Counted from the first letter of the stretch, positions 27,301 through 35,670 are shown. The stretch: 42,322 nucleotides of DNA from an uncultured Bacteroidales bacterium (GCA_903903985.1 CAIVAT010000125.1:1-42322); one strand, 5' to 3'. Program-made: numbers and translations. Notes: generated by a model not told the origin, from the sequence alone.

Positions 27301-27852
27301 GAGGTTTACTCCAATACCGGTGGACAGGCTTCCAAATCGACACCGGTTGGCGCCATTGCCAAGTTTGCCGCTTCAGGCAAGAAGGTGCGTAAAAAAGACC
27401 TTGGAGCAATGGCCATGACCTATGGTTATGTATATGTGGCGCAGGTTTCCATGGGCGCCAACAACAGCCAGCTCTTCCGCACAGTGAAAGAAGCCGAATC
27501 GTATCATGGACCTTCACTCATCATTGCCTATTCTCCGTGTATCAACCATGGGCTGAAACTGGGTATGGGTAAAGTGGAGGAGGAAATGGATCGTGCCGTT
27601 ACTTCCGGGTACTGGCAACTCTATCGCTACAACCCAATCAATGGCAATGAAGGTAAAAATCCTTTTACGCTTGATTCGAAAGAACCCGAATGGAGTACAT
27701 TCCAGGAATTCCTTGCCAGCGAAGTCCGTTATTCCTCTCTCCAGAAGATGTTCCCTGAGGAAGCTGAAGAGTTATTCAAAGCTGCTGAAGAAAATGCCAA
27801 ATGGAGGTTTAACCATTATAAACGCCTGGCAGGCATGGCTTATGAAAAATAG
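24319..27852 (+). CDS. nifJ: Pyruvate:ferredoxin (flavodoxin) oxidoreductase
   Basis: This is a single-chain, 1177-residue PFOR, the full size for the homodimeric enzyme. It splits pyruvate with CoA into acetyl-CoA and CO2, passing electrons to ferredoxin or flavodoxin; this is central to anaerobic energy metabolism. Domain I opens with 'EVAAIYPITPSSNMAENVDE'. Two [4Fe-4S] motifs are present: C690-x2-C-x2-C-x3-C (CIQCNQCAYVCP) and C746-x2-C-x2-C-x3-C (CTGCGNCVDVCP). The proximal-cluster cysteines lie in 'GACAGCGETPY' and 'NATGC'. The thiamine-diphosphate site is GDGWAYDIGYGG from residue 965, with 'YSNTGGQASKSTPVGA' after it. It is followed by a DHOD-like gene in the same direction. Confidence 0.97.
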   Translation: MSKSKKFLSCDGNQAAAHMAYMFSEVAAIYPITPSSNMAENVDEWAAHGRKNLFGEEVKVVEMQSEAGAAGTLHGSLQAGALTTTFTASQGLLLMIPNMYKLAGELLPAVFHVSARTVAAHALSIFGDHGDVYATRQTGFAMLASGSVQEVMDLAGIAHLAAIKSRIPFLHFFDGFRTSHEIQKIEMFENEDMMKLLDKDALQAFRDRALNPEHPVTRGTAQNPDIFFQAKEAINRFYEPIPDVVDGYMQKITGMTGRVYHPFMYYGHPEAENILVAMGSITDTTKEVIDYLMAKGEKVGLISVHLYRPFSEKYFFNVLPKSVKRICVLDRTKEPGANGDPLYLDVRDMFYDRDNRPMIIAGRYGLSSKDTTPSQIVTVYDNLKAKEPKNHFTVGIVDDVTFHSLPLIPEMDIAPKGTYSAKFYGIGSDGTVGANKNSIKIIGDSTDKYAQAYFAYDSKKSGGITVSHLRFGDKPIRSPYLVITPDFVACHVPAYLEKYDMLKGLKDGGTFLLNSIWDAEETKRRLPDHMKKYLAAHKINFYIIDATKIAEEIGLGNRTNSIMQSAFFKVSNVIPYEQTVADMKKAIYKTYGRKGEDIVNMNYAAIDRGGELTKIEIPAEWSKIVIKPDDAESKDAFIRQIFDPVSAMNGDDIPVSAFVGREDGTFPNGTTQLEKRGIAVNVPEWIAGNCIQCNQCAYVCPHAAIRPFLLNEAEKQNAPAEMVTLKAVGKELAGMEFRIQLSPLDCTGCGNCVDVCPAKTKALVFQTLESQMPETHNWDYNIGKVSYKTNIIDRFKTFKNSQFAQPLFEFSGACAGCGETPYIKLLTQLYGERMMISNATGCSSIYGGTAPFTPYRPNQDGQGPAWANSLFEDNAEYGYGMAVAITQLRKRMADRMRAAIKENMMNVTTLDAMRAWIDGMYNADASKAASLSLIPLLAKENNEVAQELLSLRQYMVKKSIWIIGGDGWAYDIGYGGLDHVIASGEDINILVLDTEVYSNTGGQASKSTPVGAIAKFAASGKKVRKKDLGAMAMTYGYVYVAQVSMGANNSQLFRTVKEAESYHGPSLIIAYSPCINHGLKLGMGKVEEEMDRAVTSGYWQLYRYNPINGNEGKNPFTLDSKEPEWSTFQEFLASEVRYSSLQKMFPEEAEELFKAAEENAKWRFNHYKRLAGMAYEK

Positions 27853-27896
27853 AAGCAGGCTACTTGGTGTCAATCCGATAATTTAACTGAAAAGCA

Positions 27897-27904
27897 TATA
27901 TTTG
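27897..27904 (+). promoter_or_regulatory. Candidate -7 element for the DHOD-like gene
   Basis: TATATTTG fits TAnnTTTG and lies 33 bp before the ATG at 27937. A matching -33 element is not clear, so read-through from nifJ is equally possible. Confidence 0.4.
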
Positions 27905-27936
27905 TAGTACTATTTATTTTACTAAAGGAAACGGTC

Positions 27937-28950
27937 ATGTCAAATTTATCAACACGTTATATGGGTCTTCAGTTGAAGAACCCGGTCATTGTGGGAGCAA
28001 GCAACCTTGTTAAAGATGTGGACAATTGCAAGAAAATGGAAGAGGCCGGCGCTGCTGCGATTGTTTATAAAACACTTTTTGAAGAGCAGATCGAGCTTGA
28101 GCGGTTGCAGATGAGCGAAGAGTTGAATCAGTACAACGAACGCCATGCTGAAATGATCAGTTTATTTCCCGACATCAATCATGCCGGGCCACGGGAACAC
28201 CTGAGCCACCTGAAGAAGGTTGTCAATTCAGTGCATATCCCGGTAATTGCCAGCCTTAATTGTACGTTCGATGAAACATGGGTTGAATATGCAAGGCAAC
28301 TTGAGGATACCGGTATCAATGCGCTGGAGCTTAATTTTTATGCCATACCCGGCGATTTCAAACGTGAAGGAAAAGCCATCGTGAATGAACAGCTTGATGT
28401 GGTGAGCGAGGTGAAGAAGAGTGTAAAGATCCCGGTATGTGTTAAACTAAGCCCTTTTTATACCAATACATTGATGGTGATACAGAACATGTATTACGCC
28501 GGTGTAGATGGTTTTGTGCTTTTCAACCGGATGTTCCAGCCCGATATTGACCTGGAATCAGAGGAACATTATTTTCCGTATAACCTGAGCCATGAAGAGG
28601 ATAACCGGTTGCCATTGCGCTATCTGGGCCTTTTATTTGGAGAAATTCGTGGGTCCTTATGTGCCAATACGGGTATTTTCACGGGAAAAGATGTTGCTAA
28701 AATGATCCTTGCCGGAGCCGACGCCGTTCAGGTAGTAAGCACAGTATATAAAAACGGGATCGGACAAATTACGAAGATCCTTGAAGAACTTGATTCCTGG
28801 ATGGAGTATAAAAAATACGATTCGATCGATGCATTTCGCGGAAAACTTTCCCGTAAAACCCAAAAAGATCCGTTTGCATACAGAAGGGCGCAATATATCG
28901 ACATCCTGATGAAAAGCGAAGAGATCTTTAAGAAATATCCCCTTAGATAA
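27937..28950 (+). CDS. Dihydroorotate dehydrogenase-like flavoprotein, catalytic residue altered
   Basis: This is a 337-residue TIM-barrel protein similar to class 1 dihydroorotate dehydrogenase. It starts 'LSTRYMGLQLKNPVIVGASN' and keeps the FMN-phosphate-binding glycine-rich end ('TGIFTGKDVAKMILAGADAV', 'QVVSTVYKNG') and a 'VKLSP' lysine segment. Where genuine class 1A enzymes have 'N-x-S-C-P-N' with the catalytic Cys, this protein reads 'LELNFYAIPGDFKREG', so the base is missing. The reaction is therefore probably not dihydroorotate oxidation. Such proteins are often found beside PFOR genes in Bacteroidota, suggesting a redox link, but the true substrate is unknown. The sequence lies 84 bp after nifJ. 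Confidence 0.85.
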   Translation: MSNLSTRYMGLQLKNPVIVGASNLVKDVDNCKKMEEAGAAAIVYKTLFEEQIELERLQMSEELNQYNERHAEMISLFPDINHAGPREHLSHLKKVVNSVHIPVIASLNCTFDETWVEYARQLEDTGINALELNFYAIPGDFKREGKAIVNEQLDVVSEVKKSVKIPVCVKLSPFYTNTLMVIQNMYYAGVDGFVLFNRMFQPDIDLESEEHYFPYNLSHEEDNRLPLRYLGLLFGEIRGSLCANTGIFTGKDVAKMILAGADAVQVVSTVYKNGIGQITKILEELDSWMEYKKYDSIDAFRGKLSRKTQKDPFAYRRAQYIDILMKSEEIFKKYPLR

Positions 28951-28958
28951 TAGCAAAA

Positions 28959-29004
28959 GACAAAGTGCAAAAGGCAAAATGGTTCTGAAAATTTGCACTT
29001 TGTC
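28959..29004. terminator. Convergent terminator between the DHOD-like gene and sppA
   Basis: GACAAAGTGCAAA (28959-28971) and TTTGCACTTTGTC (28992-29004) are perfect 13-bp arms around a 20-nt loop. The gap between the convergent genes is only 63 bp, and this hairpin fills it. T runs are weak, so efficiency is uncertain. Confidence 0.7.
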
Positions 29005-29013
29005 CTTTGAATT

Positions 29014-30774
29014 TTAATTGATCGTTAGATCCATTAAAATTCTTGCCTGAACACCTTTCATTTCACGCATTTCTTTATAGTACTGGTAGAAACGGTAATC
29101 CGGGCCAAGGGTTTCTTTCAGTTTGGCAGAGGGGTCGCTTCCGGTAATCTGGTCAAACAGTTCTTCGAACCACTCCTTTTGTTCAGGAAGCGGGATCAGT
29201 TTGTAATCCTTTATTTTGGCAAGTCCAGCTGCGAGTTCAATGGATTTGGTCAATCCTCCGAAATCATCGATCAGCCCGATGGTTTTGGCGTCGCTGCCAC
29301 TCCACACGCGTCCCTGGCCAATACTGTCGACCTGCGCTTTTTTAAGGTTGCGCCCTGCGGCCACCTTGCCGGTGAAAACATCATAAATGTTGTCCACATC
29401 ACGTTGGATCAATAATGCCTGGTAAGGAGTAAGCGGTTTCATAACCGGTATGAAATCTCCGTTTTTATTGGTCATGGCCCAGTCGAAAGTGATCCCAAGT
29501 TTTTTATTGAAGAGGCCTTCCATATTGGGGATCACTCCGAAAACACCAATAGAACCCGTGATCGAGGTGGGATCGGCAACGATTTTCGTAGCGGCACAGG
29601 CAATATAGTAACCTCCGCTGGCAGCAACATTGCCGAATGAAGCGACAACCGGTTTTACTTTCCGGGCAAGGTCAACCTCACGCCAGATCACATCGCTGGC
29701 AAGGGCGCTGCCTCCTCCCGAATTGATTCGGAAAACGATGGCCTTGACCTTGTCATTTTCACGGGCTTTCCTGATCGCTTTGGATATCCGCTCCGATCCG
29801 ATGCTTTGATCATCCCCTTCTCCTCCTTCGATTGAACCGCTCGCATAAATTATGGCAATTTCGTCACGGCCGGTGCGTGGCTTCCTGGTATCGGGTGCAC
29901 TGGTGTAATTATCCATTGTCACCAGCTGGATTTTCTTCTTCGCATCCTGGTTCATTTGCTTTTTCATCAATGCAAGCAGTTCATCTTTATAGACCAGCTG
30001 ATCAACCAACTTGAATTTCAATGCATCTGCTGCCGTCTGAATTTTCAGGCTGTCTGCCATGCGGTTGAGGTCATCCTTGCTTATCTTCCGGGTTTCAGCA
30101 ATGCCTGTCAGCATTTTATCCCAGATATCGCCTATCAGTTCGGTGATCTGTTTGCGGTTCTCCGGGCTCATTTTGTCAAGAAACAAGGGTTCGGTTGCAG
30201 CTTTGAACTTCCCATGCCGGATGATCTGCATTTTTATATCCAATTTTTCAAGCATCCCCTTGAGAAAGACCATTTCGGAGGCAAGTCCTTTGAATTCAAT
30301 CATTCCCTGGGGATTCAGAAAAATTTTATCAGCTGCAGTGGCCAGGTAATATGATTTCTGCGTATAGCCTTCGCTATAAGCCCAGATGAATTTGCCGGAG
30401 GTTTTAAAGTCGATAAGACCATCACGGATTTCGTCGAGGGTGGAAATCCCTGAAGGAATTTCACCGAGGTCGAGGTAAATCCCTGAAATGTTGTTGTCCT
30501 CTTTTGCCTTTTTCAGATTATCAAGGATGTCGTTGAGACCCGTTGTTTTTTCGGGACTTGCATAGCCCATCACCATTTTTGTTTTCATCCCACGGTCTGC
30601 AATCTCTTTGTCAAGTTTCACCTGAAGCAGTGTGTTTTTCACAACCACCGTTTCTTCCGAAGAGGCAGTTGCAACTATGGCTGCAATGATACCAATGCCG
30701 ATAAGGGTCGCCAGCATAATCAGTAAAAAGGTTCCCAGCATGCTGGCAAACATAATTTTAAAGAATTCTTTCAT
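29014..30774 (-). CDS. sppA: Signal peptide peptidase SppA, 67-kDa type
   Basis: This is a 586-residue membrane-anchored serine protease that degrades cleaved signal peptides. One N-terminal transmembrane helix (ASMLGTFLLIMLATLIGIGI) is followed by two tandem ClpP/crotonase-like halves, as in the long E. coli type. The catalytic dyad is Lys191 in 'HGKFKAATEPLF' and Ser386 in 'AASGGYYIA'. The segments 'FRINSGGGSALASDVIWREV' and 'SITGSIGVFG' frame the active site. It is convergent with the DHOD-like gene and divergent from folK. A TACATTTG -7-like box lies at 30800-30807 on the minus strand, without a clear -33. Confidence 0.95.
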   Translation of the reverse strand: MKEFFKIMFASMLGTFLLIMLATLIGIGIIAAIVATASSEETVVVKNTLLQVKLDKEIADRGMKTKMVMGYASPEKTTGLNDILDNLKKAKEDNNISGIYLDLGEIPSGISTLDEIRDGLIDFKTSGKFIWAYSEGYTQKSYYLATAADKIFLNPQGMIEFKGLASEMVFLKGMLEKLDIKMQIIRHGKFKAATEPLFLDKMSPENRKQITELIGDIWDKMLTGIAETRKISKDDLNRMADSLKIQTAADALKFKLVDQLVYKDELLALMKKQMNQDAKKKIQLVTMDNYTSAPDTRKPRTGRDEIAIIYASGSIEGGEGDDQSIGSERISKAIRKARENDKVKAIVFRINSGGGSALASDVIWREVDLARKVKPVVASFGNVAASGGYYIACAATKIVADPTSITGSIGVFGVIPNMEGLFNKKLGITFDWAMTNKNGDFIPVMKPLTPYQALLIQRDVDNIYDVFTGKVAAGRNLKKAQVDSIGQGRVWSGSDAKTIGLIDDFGGLTKSIELAAGLAKIKDYKLIPLPEQKEWFEELFDQITGSDPSAKLKETLGPDYRFYQYYKEMREMKGVQARILMDLTIN

Positions 30775-30979
30775 AACAGGATCAGGTTTATTATTATCAC
30801 AAATGTATGAAATAAATACGCTTGAATTGTTTGATGGTTACATCTTGAACAGAATATAATCCTTCGGTTAACAGAATTTTGTGAATAACAAAATGTTTTT
30901 TCTGTATGGAAAATGTCGTAATTCCTGTATCATTGCCAACGGATTCATGGGATAATTAATCCGGGTTTTACACAAATAC

Positions 30980-31525
30980 ATGACGGAGGTTTTTTTATTG
31001 TTGGGAAGCAACCGCGGGGAACGGGAAATGTTCATATCCCGGGCACTTGAAATGATTGAAACCCGGGTTGGTAAAGTCAGGATGAAATCGGGGTTGTACG
31101 AGACTGATCCGTGGGGATTCACTGATGCGGTAGCCTTTTTAAACCAGGTTGTGGAGATCGACACCATGCTGGAACCGGAAAACCTGTTGGAGCAATTGCT
31201 GGCCATTGAAGTGAAACTTGGGAGGATCAGGCCATTTGATGGTTGTGGCTGCTCGTTCCCGGCTTCGCCGGCCGAAGCAGAACCCGGCATTATCAAAGCT
31301 CCGGCATATGCGGGCCGGACCATCGACATTGACATCCTTTTTTATGGCCCGCGGCTTGTTTTTACCGACCGGCTGATGATCCCGCATCCCAGGCTTCATG
31401 AGCGGAGTTTTACACTCATCCCGATGAACGAAATAGCCCCGGAGTTTGTTCATCCATTGTTGAAAAAGACAATTTCTGTACTTTTAAAGGAGTGCAGGGA
31501 TCAGGCAGGGGTGAGGGCAATTTAG
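30980..31525 (+). CDS. folK: HPPK (folate biosynthesis) with an internal insertion
   Basis: 6-Hydroxymethyl-7,8-dihydropterin pyrophosphokinase transfers pyrophosphate from ATP to the pterin before DHPS acts. The protein is 181 residues, longer than the usual 155-165. Expected landmarks are 'VFLLLGSNRGERE' at the N terminus, 'YETDPWGFTD', 'AIEVKLGRIR' and the family signature 'GRTIDIDILFYG' (residues 112-123). Between GRIR and the signature, roughly 20 extra residues are inserted (about 86-108, containing CGCSFPASPAEAEPG). The catalytic Asp pair in DIDI is intact, so activity is likely. It lies 42 bp ahead of a deoxynucleoside kinase, a common pairing in Bacteroidota. Confidence 0.92.
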   Translation: MTEVFLLLGSNRGEREMFISRALEMIETRVGKVRMKSGLYETDPWGFTDAVAFLNQVVEIDTMLEPENLLEQLLAIEVKLGRIRPFDGCGCSFPASPAEAEPGIIKAPAYAGRTIDIDILFYGPRLVFTDRLMIPHPRLHERSFTLIPMNEIAPEFVHPLLKKTISVLLKECRDQAGVRAI

Positions 31526-31567
31526 ATGATAGATTTGCGATTTTTTTTACGATTTTAGATTTGTCCC

Positions 31568-32194
31568 GTGTATAATTATATTGTCATTGAGGGAAACATT
31601 GGCGCCGGCAAAACATCTTTTGCCTCGCTGCTGGCTGAGGAATGCAATGCAAGGCTCATCCTTGAACAATTTGAGGAAAATTCGTTCCTGCCTAAGTTTT
31701 ATGAGGACCCGGCGCGATATGCCTTTCCCCTTGAGCTTTCTTTCCTGGCCGACCGCTATCAGCAACTCAAATCGCAATTCAATGCTTCTGATTTGTTTAA
31801 AACATTTACGGTTGCTGATTATTTTATCTTCAAGTCGCTGATATTCGCAAGCAAAAACCTGGAGCCGCTGGAATTCGGATTGTACAGCAAGTTGTTTTCA
31901 ATCGTGAGTTCCGTTGTTCCAAAGCCCGATATGATCGTTTACCTTTACCTAAACCTGGATAACCTGAAGAAAAACATAGAAAAAAGGGGCCGGCCATACG
32001 AGCAGAACATTCAATTCGAATATCTTGAAAAAATCCAGGGTGGATACCTGGAATTTCTGCGTCAGCAAAGTGATTTACGGGTGCTTGTCATTGATACCAA
32101 TGGATTGGATTTCGTTTCCCGGCGTAAGGATTACCTTTATCTGAAGGAGTTGACCATGAAAGAATATCCGCTGGGAATGCACCGGATTCTTTAA
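31568..32194 (+). CDS. Deoxynucleoside kinase (dGK/dAK/dCK type), GTG start
   Basis: This 208-residue kinase phosphorylates deoxynucleosides for nucleotide salvage. The P-loop is GNIGAGKT (9-16). The substrate-pocket region 'ILEQFEENSFLPKFYED' (about 31-47), the 'ADRYQ' motif (61-65) and the arginine-rich lid 'KRGRPYEQNIQF' (139-150) are all present. The start is GTG 31568; it gives MYNYIVIEGNIGAGKT, the expected N terminus. Which deoxynucleoside is preferred cannot be told. It follows folK and ends in a strong terminator. Confidence 0.92.
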   Translation: MYNYIVIEGNIGAGKTSFASLLAEECNARLILEQFEENSFLPKFYEDPARYAFPLELSFLADRYQQLKSQFNASDLFKTFTVADYFIFKSLIFASKNLEPLEFGLYSKLFSIVSSVVPKPDMIVYLYLNLDNLKKNIEKRGRPYEQNIQFEYLEKIQGGYLEFLRQQSDLRVLVIDTNGLDFVSRRKDYLYLKELTMKEYPLGMHRIL

Positions 32195-32196
32195 TA

Positions 32197-32230
32197 AAGA
32201 AGCCGGCCAGGTTTCCCTGGCCGGCTTCTT
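32197..32230. terminator. Strong bidirectional terminator
   Basis: A 15-bp perfect stem (AAGAAGCCGGCCAGG with its complement) encloses a TTTC loop at 32212-32215. It separates the deoxynucleoside kinase from the convergent OmpA/TPR gene. Confidence 0.93.
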
Positions 32231-32250
32231 CTCAAAATCAGCAAACAAAC

Positions 32251-34863
32251 TTATTTTACAATATTCTGAAATTCGGGAGTACCGGCAAAATTGTAGAATT
32301 CACGGTCACCCTTCGCCTGAGTTTTTAGGTCAGGATTTTTGCAAGCCTTCATCAGGTTCTCATAGAGGCCCTTGGCGTTATTTGCACGGGCTGAAGTAAC
32401 CGAAAGCAGGTAGAATGTTTCCGGGCTTTCAGGAGCGCATTTCAAGGTGGTTTCAGCAGCAGCATTGTTGCCTGATAACAACTGGGCAAGGCCAAGGTTG
32501 TATGTGCATTTTGCATTGGCAAGCATGTTTACTGCTTTGGGATAATCGCCTTTGGGGATCATTAAAACGCCCTGGTTGTAGTTTGTATTCTCACCCAGTT
32601 GGGCAGCTTTTTTAAACTGTGCATCGGCTTTTTTCAGATCTTTTTGTTTTGCAGCAACTACACCGATGTTATTTTCGATCATCCCATTGTTCGGAGCAAC
32701 TGCCTGGGCTTTGGTAAGCAGTTCGGCAGCGCGCGGCAGGTTGCCCTTTTCAATTTCAGCAACAGCTGCATTGTTCAAGGCTTTCCAGCTTCCCGGGAAT
32801 TGTTTTGCGGCATTCTCAAGAATGGTCGTTTTAACATTGTTGTCTTTGGTGAGGGTCGCTGCATAAAGCAATTCCTCAACTTTCAGTTTTTCGGGGTTTG
32901 AAACGCCAAACTGTAACAATTCGGCGTCTGTCATCCGTGGTTCATACAAGGTAGCGGTAATGTCGCTGCGACGTAAACCGGGAAGCAGGTCTTTTTCAAT
33001 CTCAGGATAGATCAGGATCATGTTGCGGATTTCCTGTTCCTTTTTGTTTGGATCAACATTGGAGTTGATTACGTTCAGTACCTTGTCCTTATCCTTCAGG
33101 TTGCTGTTCTGCACCGCTTTCAGGAATCCATTCCAATCCGGACCATGATGTTGCAGCGTCATGTTCACATCTTTACCTGCAGCTTCAACGGCAGCTTTTA
33201 CCGCTTTCTTGTCCTTGTTGTCTTTGTTGGCCTCTTTTGCCCATGCCTGGAATTGATCAATCATCCATTTGTTGCCAGTTTTGGAACGGTTTTCCGACAG
33301 GTTTGCATTGAATGTTTCTTCTCCTTCGGGTGAAGCGTATCCGTTCATGGCAATGTCTTTGATTTTCCATCCCTGCTTCAGGAAGGTGTTGAGGTCGCTG
33401 AGCGCCATTTTGGATGGATCCGTTTTGTTGATGCCGAATTTCAGGTCAAGATCAAACTTGTTCTTTTTGAAATAGATGGTACCGGTTTTTGACTGGAAAA
33501 CCTCCTTCTGGTAACCGTGATCTGCACTGATGGTCAATTCGTCATGCTGAACGCGCTTGGATGTGTAGATTACACCCGGGGCCAGGTTTTGTGAAGGGAG
33601 ATCCATGTATTTGGCTTTGACTTTGATCTCGTCTTTCTTCAAAAGAACCTTTTCCTTGGCTTCATAAATGATCGGGGCAACGGTAAGTTGCGAGGTGTTC
33701 ATCTCCGGCTTGTAGGGGAATTTGCATGTATAGGTAAATGATCCGCCCTCTTTGTATTTGATCATCGTACCTTCTCCGCTTAATTTCTCGCCATAAAGAT
33801 TTATACCGCAAGGCAGTTCATACTGTCCGCCATCATAGGTAAGCACAGGGTGGAAATACATAGCTGCGGTCGGGCAGAAGTACTTGGGAGGTACAGTTCC
33901 TTTAATGGTAACAACAATTGAGTCGCCTTTTTCAACAAGGACAGCTGGAGTTGTTTCATATTTGATGAGTGAGTAATTCTTGGCCATTTCCTTCAGATTG
34001 CAGCCACTGTAAGCAAATTTATAGGTAAGGCCGAGATTCACGCCGCTGTACATGTCATTTTTAACCTGTTTTGCACCGCCTGGGGTCATATCAAGCACAT
34101 CTCCGTCTCTCCATCTCCAGATGATTTCCGGATTGATGGACCAATGTTTGCTGAGGTTGAAATCAAAACCGATACCGGCATCTGCTTTAAATTCCATGTT
34201 CCATTTACCAATGCCGCTGTTGTTTCCGTAACTTGGGATTTGGGTAGGGTCGTTTGGGTTGTTATCTGCAGTCAGGTGGCTGGGATATCCGAGGTACCCG
34301 ATTTTATTGCCGTTCGCATCATATTTGGCTCCCTGTGTGTGGTCAAAGCCAAAACCGACAATAAGGTAAGATGAGAAGAAACGTTCCGGCTTATATCCCA
34401 TGATCCAGTTGACCCAGTTGATGGTGCCTTCAAGGCTCGTTTCGACAACCCATGATTTGAAATTCTGGGTAATCTTGCCATCCTTCCCGACGGGAAATGC
34501 TTCGGGAACATATTTATTGGTAACAGATCCTGCAAGCGGTACCCAACCGCCCCTGAACCGAAGACCAAAAACCCTTGAAAACTGCTTGGTTACACTTGCG
34601 CCTGCACCAAACCTCCATGTGTCATTAAAAAGCAGGTTTTTGGACAGGTCGCCATTGAACTGATCCAGGGCGCCGTAGGCGGTTATCGCCCAATAACTGT
34701 GTGAAGGAGCTTTTTCACATTTGGAACTTTTAGGCGTTTCAGTTTTTGCAGCCGCTTGCTTTGGGGTTTCTTTTGTCGGTGTTTGGGCAGTTGTAGCCAA
34801 TGGCACCATCATCGCTAAAAAGATGATTACCGCTGTTGTAAGGGACTGATAAATTTTTTTCAT
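32251..34863 (-). CDS. Outer-membrane barrel + OmpA-like + TPR protein
   Basis: This is an 870-residue exported protein with a signal peptide (SLTTAVIIFLAMMVPLATTAQ) and a T/K/P/A-rich linker. An outer-membrane beta-barrel-like domain follows (about 55-290; 'SYWAITAYGALDQFNGDLSK', 'GVNLGLTYKF'). A middle beta-rich region (about 300-460) leads into an OmpA-like peptidoglycan-binding domain (about 465-640; 'IYFKKNKFDLDLKFGINKTD', 'IAMNGYASPEGEETFNANLS', 'ENRS'). The C terminus holds tetratricopeptide repeats (about 690-850). A role tethering the outer membrane to peptidoglycan and recruiting partners is inferred. The Asp/Arg residues for diaminopimelate binding appear only partly conserved by eye. 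Confidence 0.85.
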   Translation of the reverse strand: MKKIYQSLTTAVIIFLAMMVPLATTAQTPTKETPKQAAAKTETPKSSKCEKAPSHSYWAITAYGALDQFNGDLSKNLLFNDTWRFGAGASVTKQFSRVFGLRFRGGWVPLAGSVTNKYVPEAFPVGKDGKITQNFKSWVVETSLEGTINWVNWIMGYKPERFFSSYLIVGFGFDHTQGAKYDANGNKIGYLGYPSHLTADNNPNDPTQIPSYGNNSGIGKWNMEFKADAGIGFDFNLSKHWSINPEIIWRWRDGDVLDMTPGGAKQVKNDMYSGVNLGLTYKFAYSGCNLKEMAKNYSLIKYETTPAVLVEKGDSIVVTIKGTVPPKYFCPTAAMYFHPVLTYDGGQYELPCGINLYGEKLSGEGTMIKYKEGGSFTYTCKFPYKPEMNTSQLTVAPIIYEAKEKVLLKKDEIKVKAKYMDLPSQNLAPGVIYTSKRVQHDELTISADHGYQKEVFQSKTGTIYFKKNKFDLDLKFGINKTDPSKMALSDLNTFLKQGWKIKDIAMNGYASPEGEETFNANLSENRSKTGNKWMIDQFQAWAKEANKDNKDKKAVKAAVEAAGKDVNMTLQHHGPDWNGFLKAVQNSNLKDKDKVLNVINSNVDPNKKEQEIRNMILIYPEIEKDLLPGLRRSDITATLYEPRMTDAELLQFGVSNPEKLKVEELLYAATLTKDNNVKTTILENAAKQFPGSWKALNNAAVAEIEKGNLPRAAELLTKAQAVAPNNGMIENNIGVVAAKQKDLKKADAQFKKAAQLGENTNYNQGVLMIPKGDYPKAVNMLANAKCTYNLGLAQLLSGNNAAAETTLKCAPESPETFYLLSVTSARANNAKGLYENLMKACKNPDLKTQAKGDREFYNFAGTPEFQNIVK

Positions 34864-34909
34864 ACTTCACAAATTTTAATTATAAATAGACTTTTGTTTA
34901 CCGATTGAG

Positions 34910-34939
34910 CAAATATAACATATATAATGGGGAATTCAA
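34910..34939 (-). promoter_or_regulatory. Promoter of the OmpA/TPR gene
   Basis: On the minus strand TTG (34937-34939), a 19-bp spacer and TATATTTG (34910-34917) fit the consensus closely. The leader would be about 40 nt. The rest of the 34864-35108 gap is very A+T-rich. It also holds a short inverted repeat (ATTTGCA at 35044-35050 with TGCAAAT at 35059-35065) that may be a weak terminator for the SpoU gene. Confidence 0.75.
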
Positions 34940-35108
34940 TAAATATTCAGATTCAAAATGAACAAAATTAAGTGAATAATGGTAATATGTTGAATTTAAG
35001 CTGTTTGCGATGATATTTGTATTTCAGCATGTAAAATTAGAAAATTTGCACTGAAAATTGCAAATATTTTTTACTTTTTTACTTGTACGGTCAAATCCAA
35101 CCATAGTT

Positions 35109-35651
35109 TCATTTGTTTTTAAAATAATTTATCTTGCAAAATAAATCCCATATCACAATCCCAACAGCTACGGAAACGTTGATGGAATGCTTGGTTCCGA
35201 ATTGAGGGATTTCAATGCATCCCGATACATGGTTAAGTGCCGCATTATCAATGCCGTTTACCTCATTCCCGAAAACAATCGCCAGTTTTTCATTGGAAGT
35301 AGGGAAGAAATCAGGAAGCATGGTACTTCCTTCTGCCTGTTCAATTGCCAGGATGGTATATCCACGCGATTTCAGCAGGAGCAACGCCTCAATGGTACTG
35401 GTAAAATATTGCCATTCAACTGATTCAGTTGCTCCCAGCGCGGTCTTCTGGATCTCCCTGTGAGGCGGTGTCGCGGTGATCCCGCACAGGAACACCCCCT
35501 GGAGACGAAATGCATCCGCTGTGCGGAACACGCTGCCAATGTTGTTCTGGCTCCGGATATTATCCAGGATGACAATGACCGGTAATTTTTCAGCGGCCTT
35601 GAATTCTTCGACCGTAAGCCGCTGCAATTCCGTCATGTTAAGTTTTCTCAT
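35109..35651 (-). CDS. SpoU/TrmH-family RNA 2'-O-methyltransferase
   Basis: This 180-residue SPOUT methyltransferase is expected to methylate a ribose 2'-OH in tRNA or rRNA. All three SpoU motifs are present: motif 1 'NIRSQNNIGSVFRTADAF' (31-48, with catalytic Arg43), motif 2 'IVFGNEVNGI' (125-134) and motif 3 'IPQFGTKHSINVSVAVGIVI' (148-167). It has only the catalytic domain, without the long N-terminal extension of RlmB. The RNA target cannot be deduced. It is divergent from mutS. Confidence 0.92.
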   Translation of the reverse strand: MRKLNMTELQRLTVEEFKAAEKLPVIVILDNIRSQNNIGSVFRTADAFRLQGVFLCGITATPPHREIQKTALGATESVEWQYFTSTIEALLLLKSRGYTILAIEQAEGSTMLPDFFPTSNEKLAIVFGNEVNGIDNAALNHVSGCIEIPQFGTKHSINVSVAVGIVIWDLFCKINYFKNK

Positions 35652-35670
35652 GTTCGCCCGATTTTTTGTG

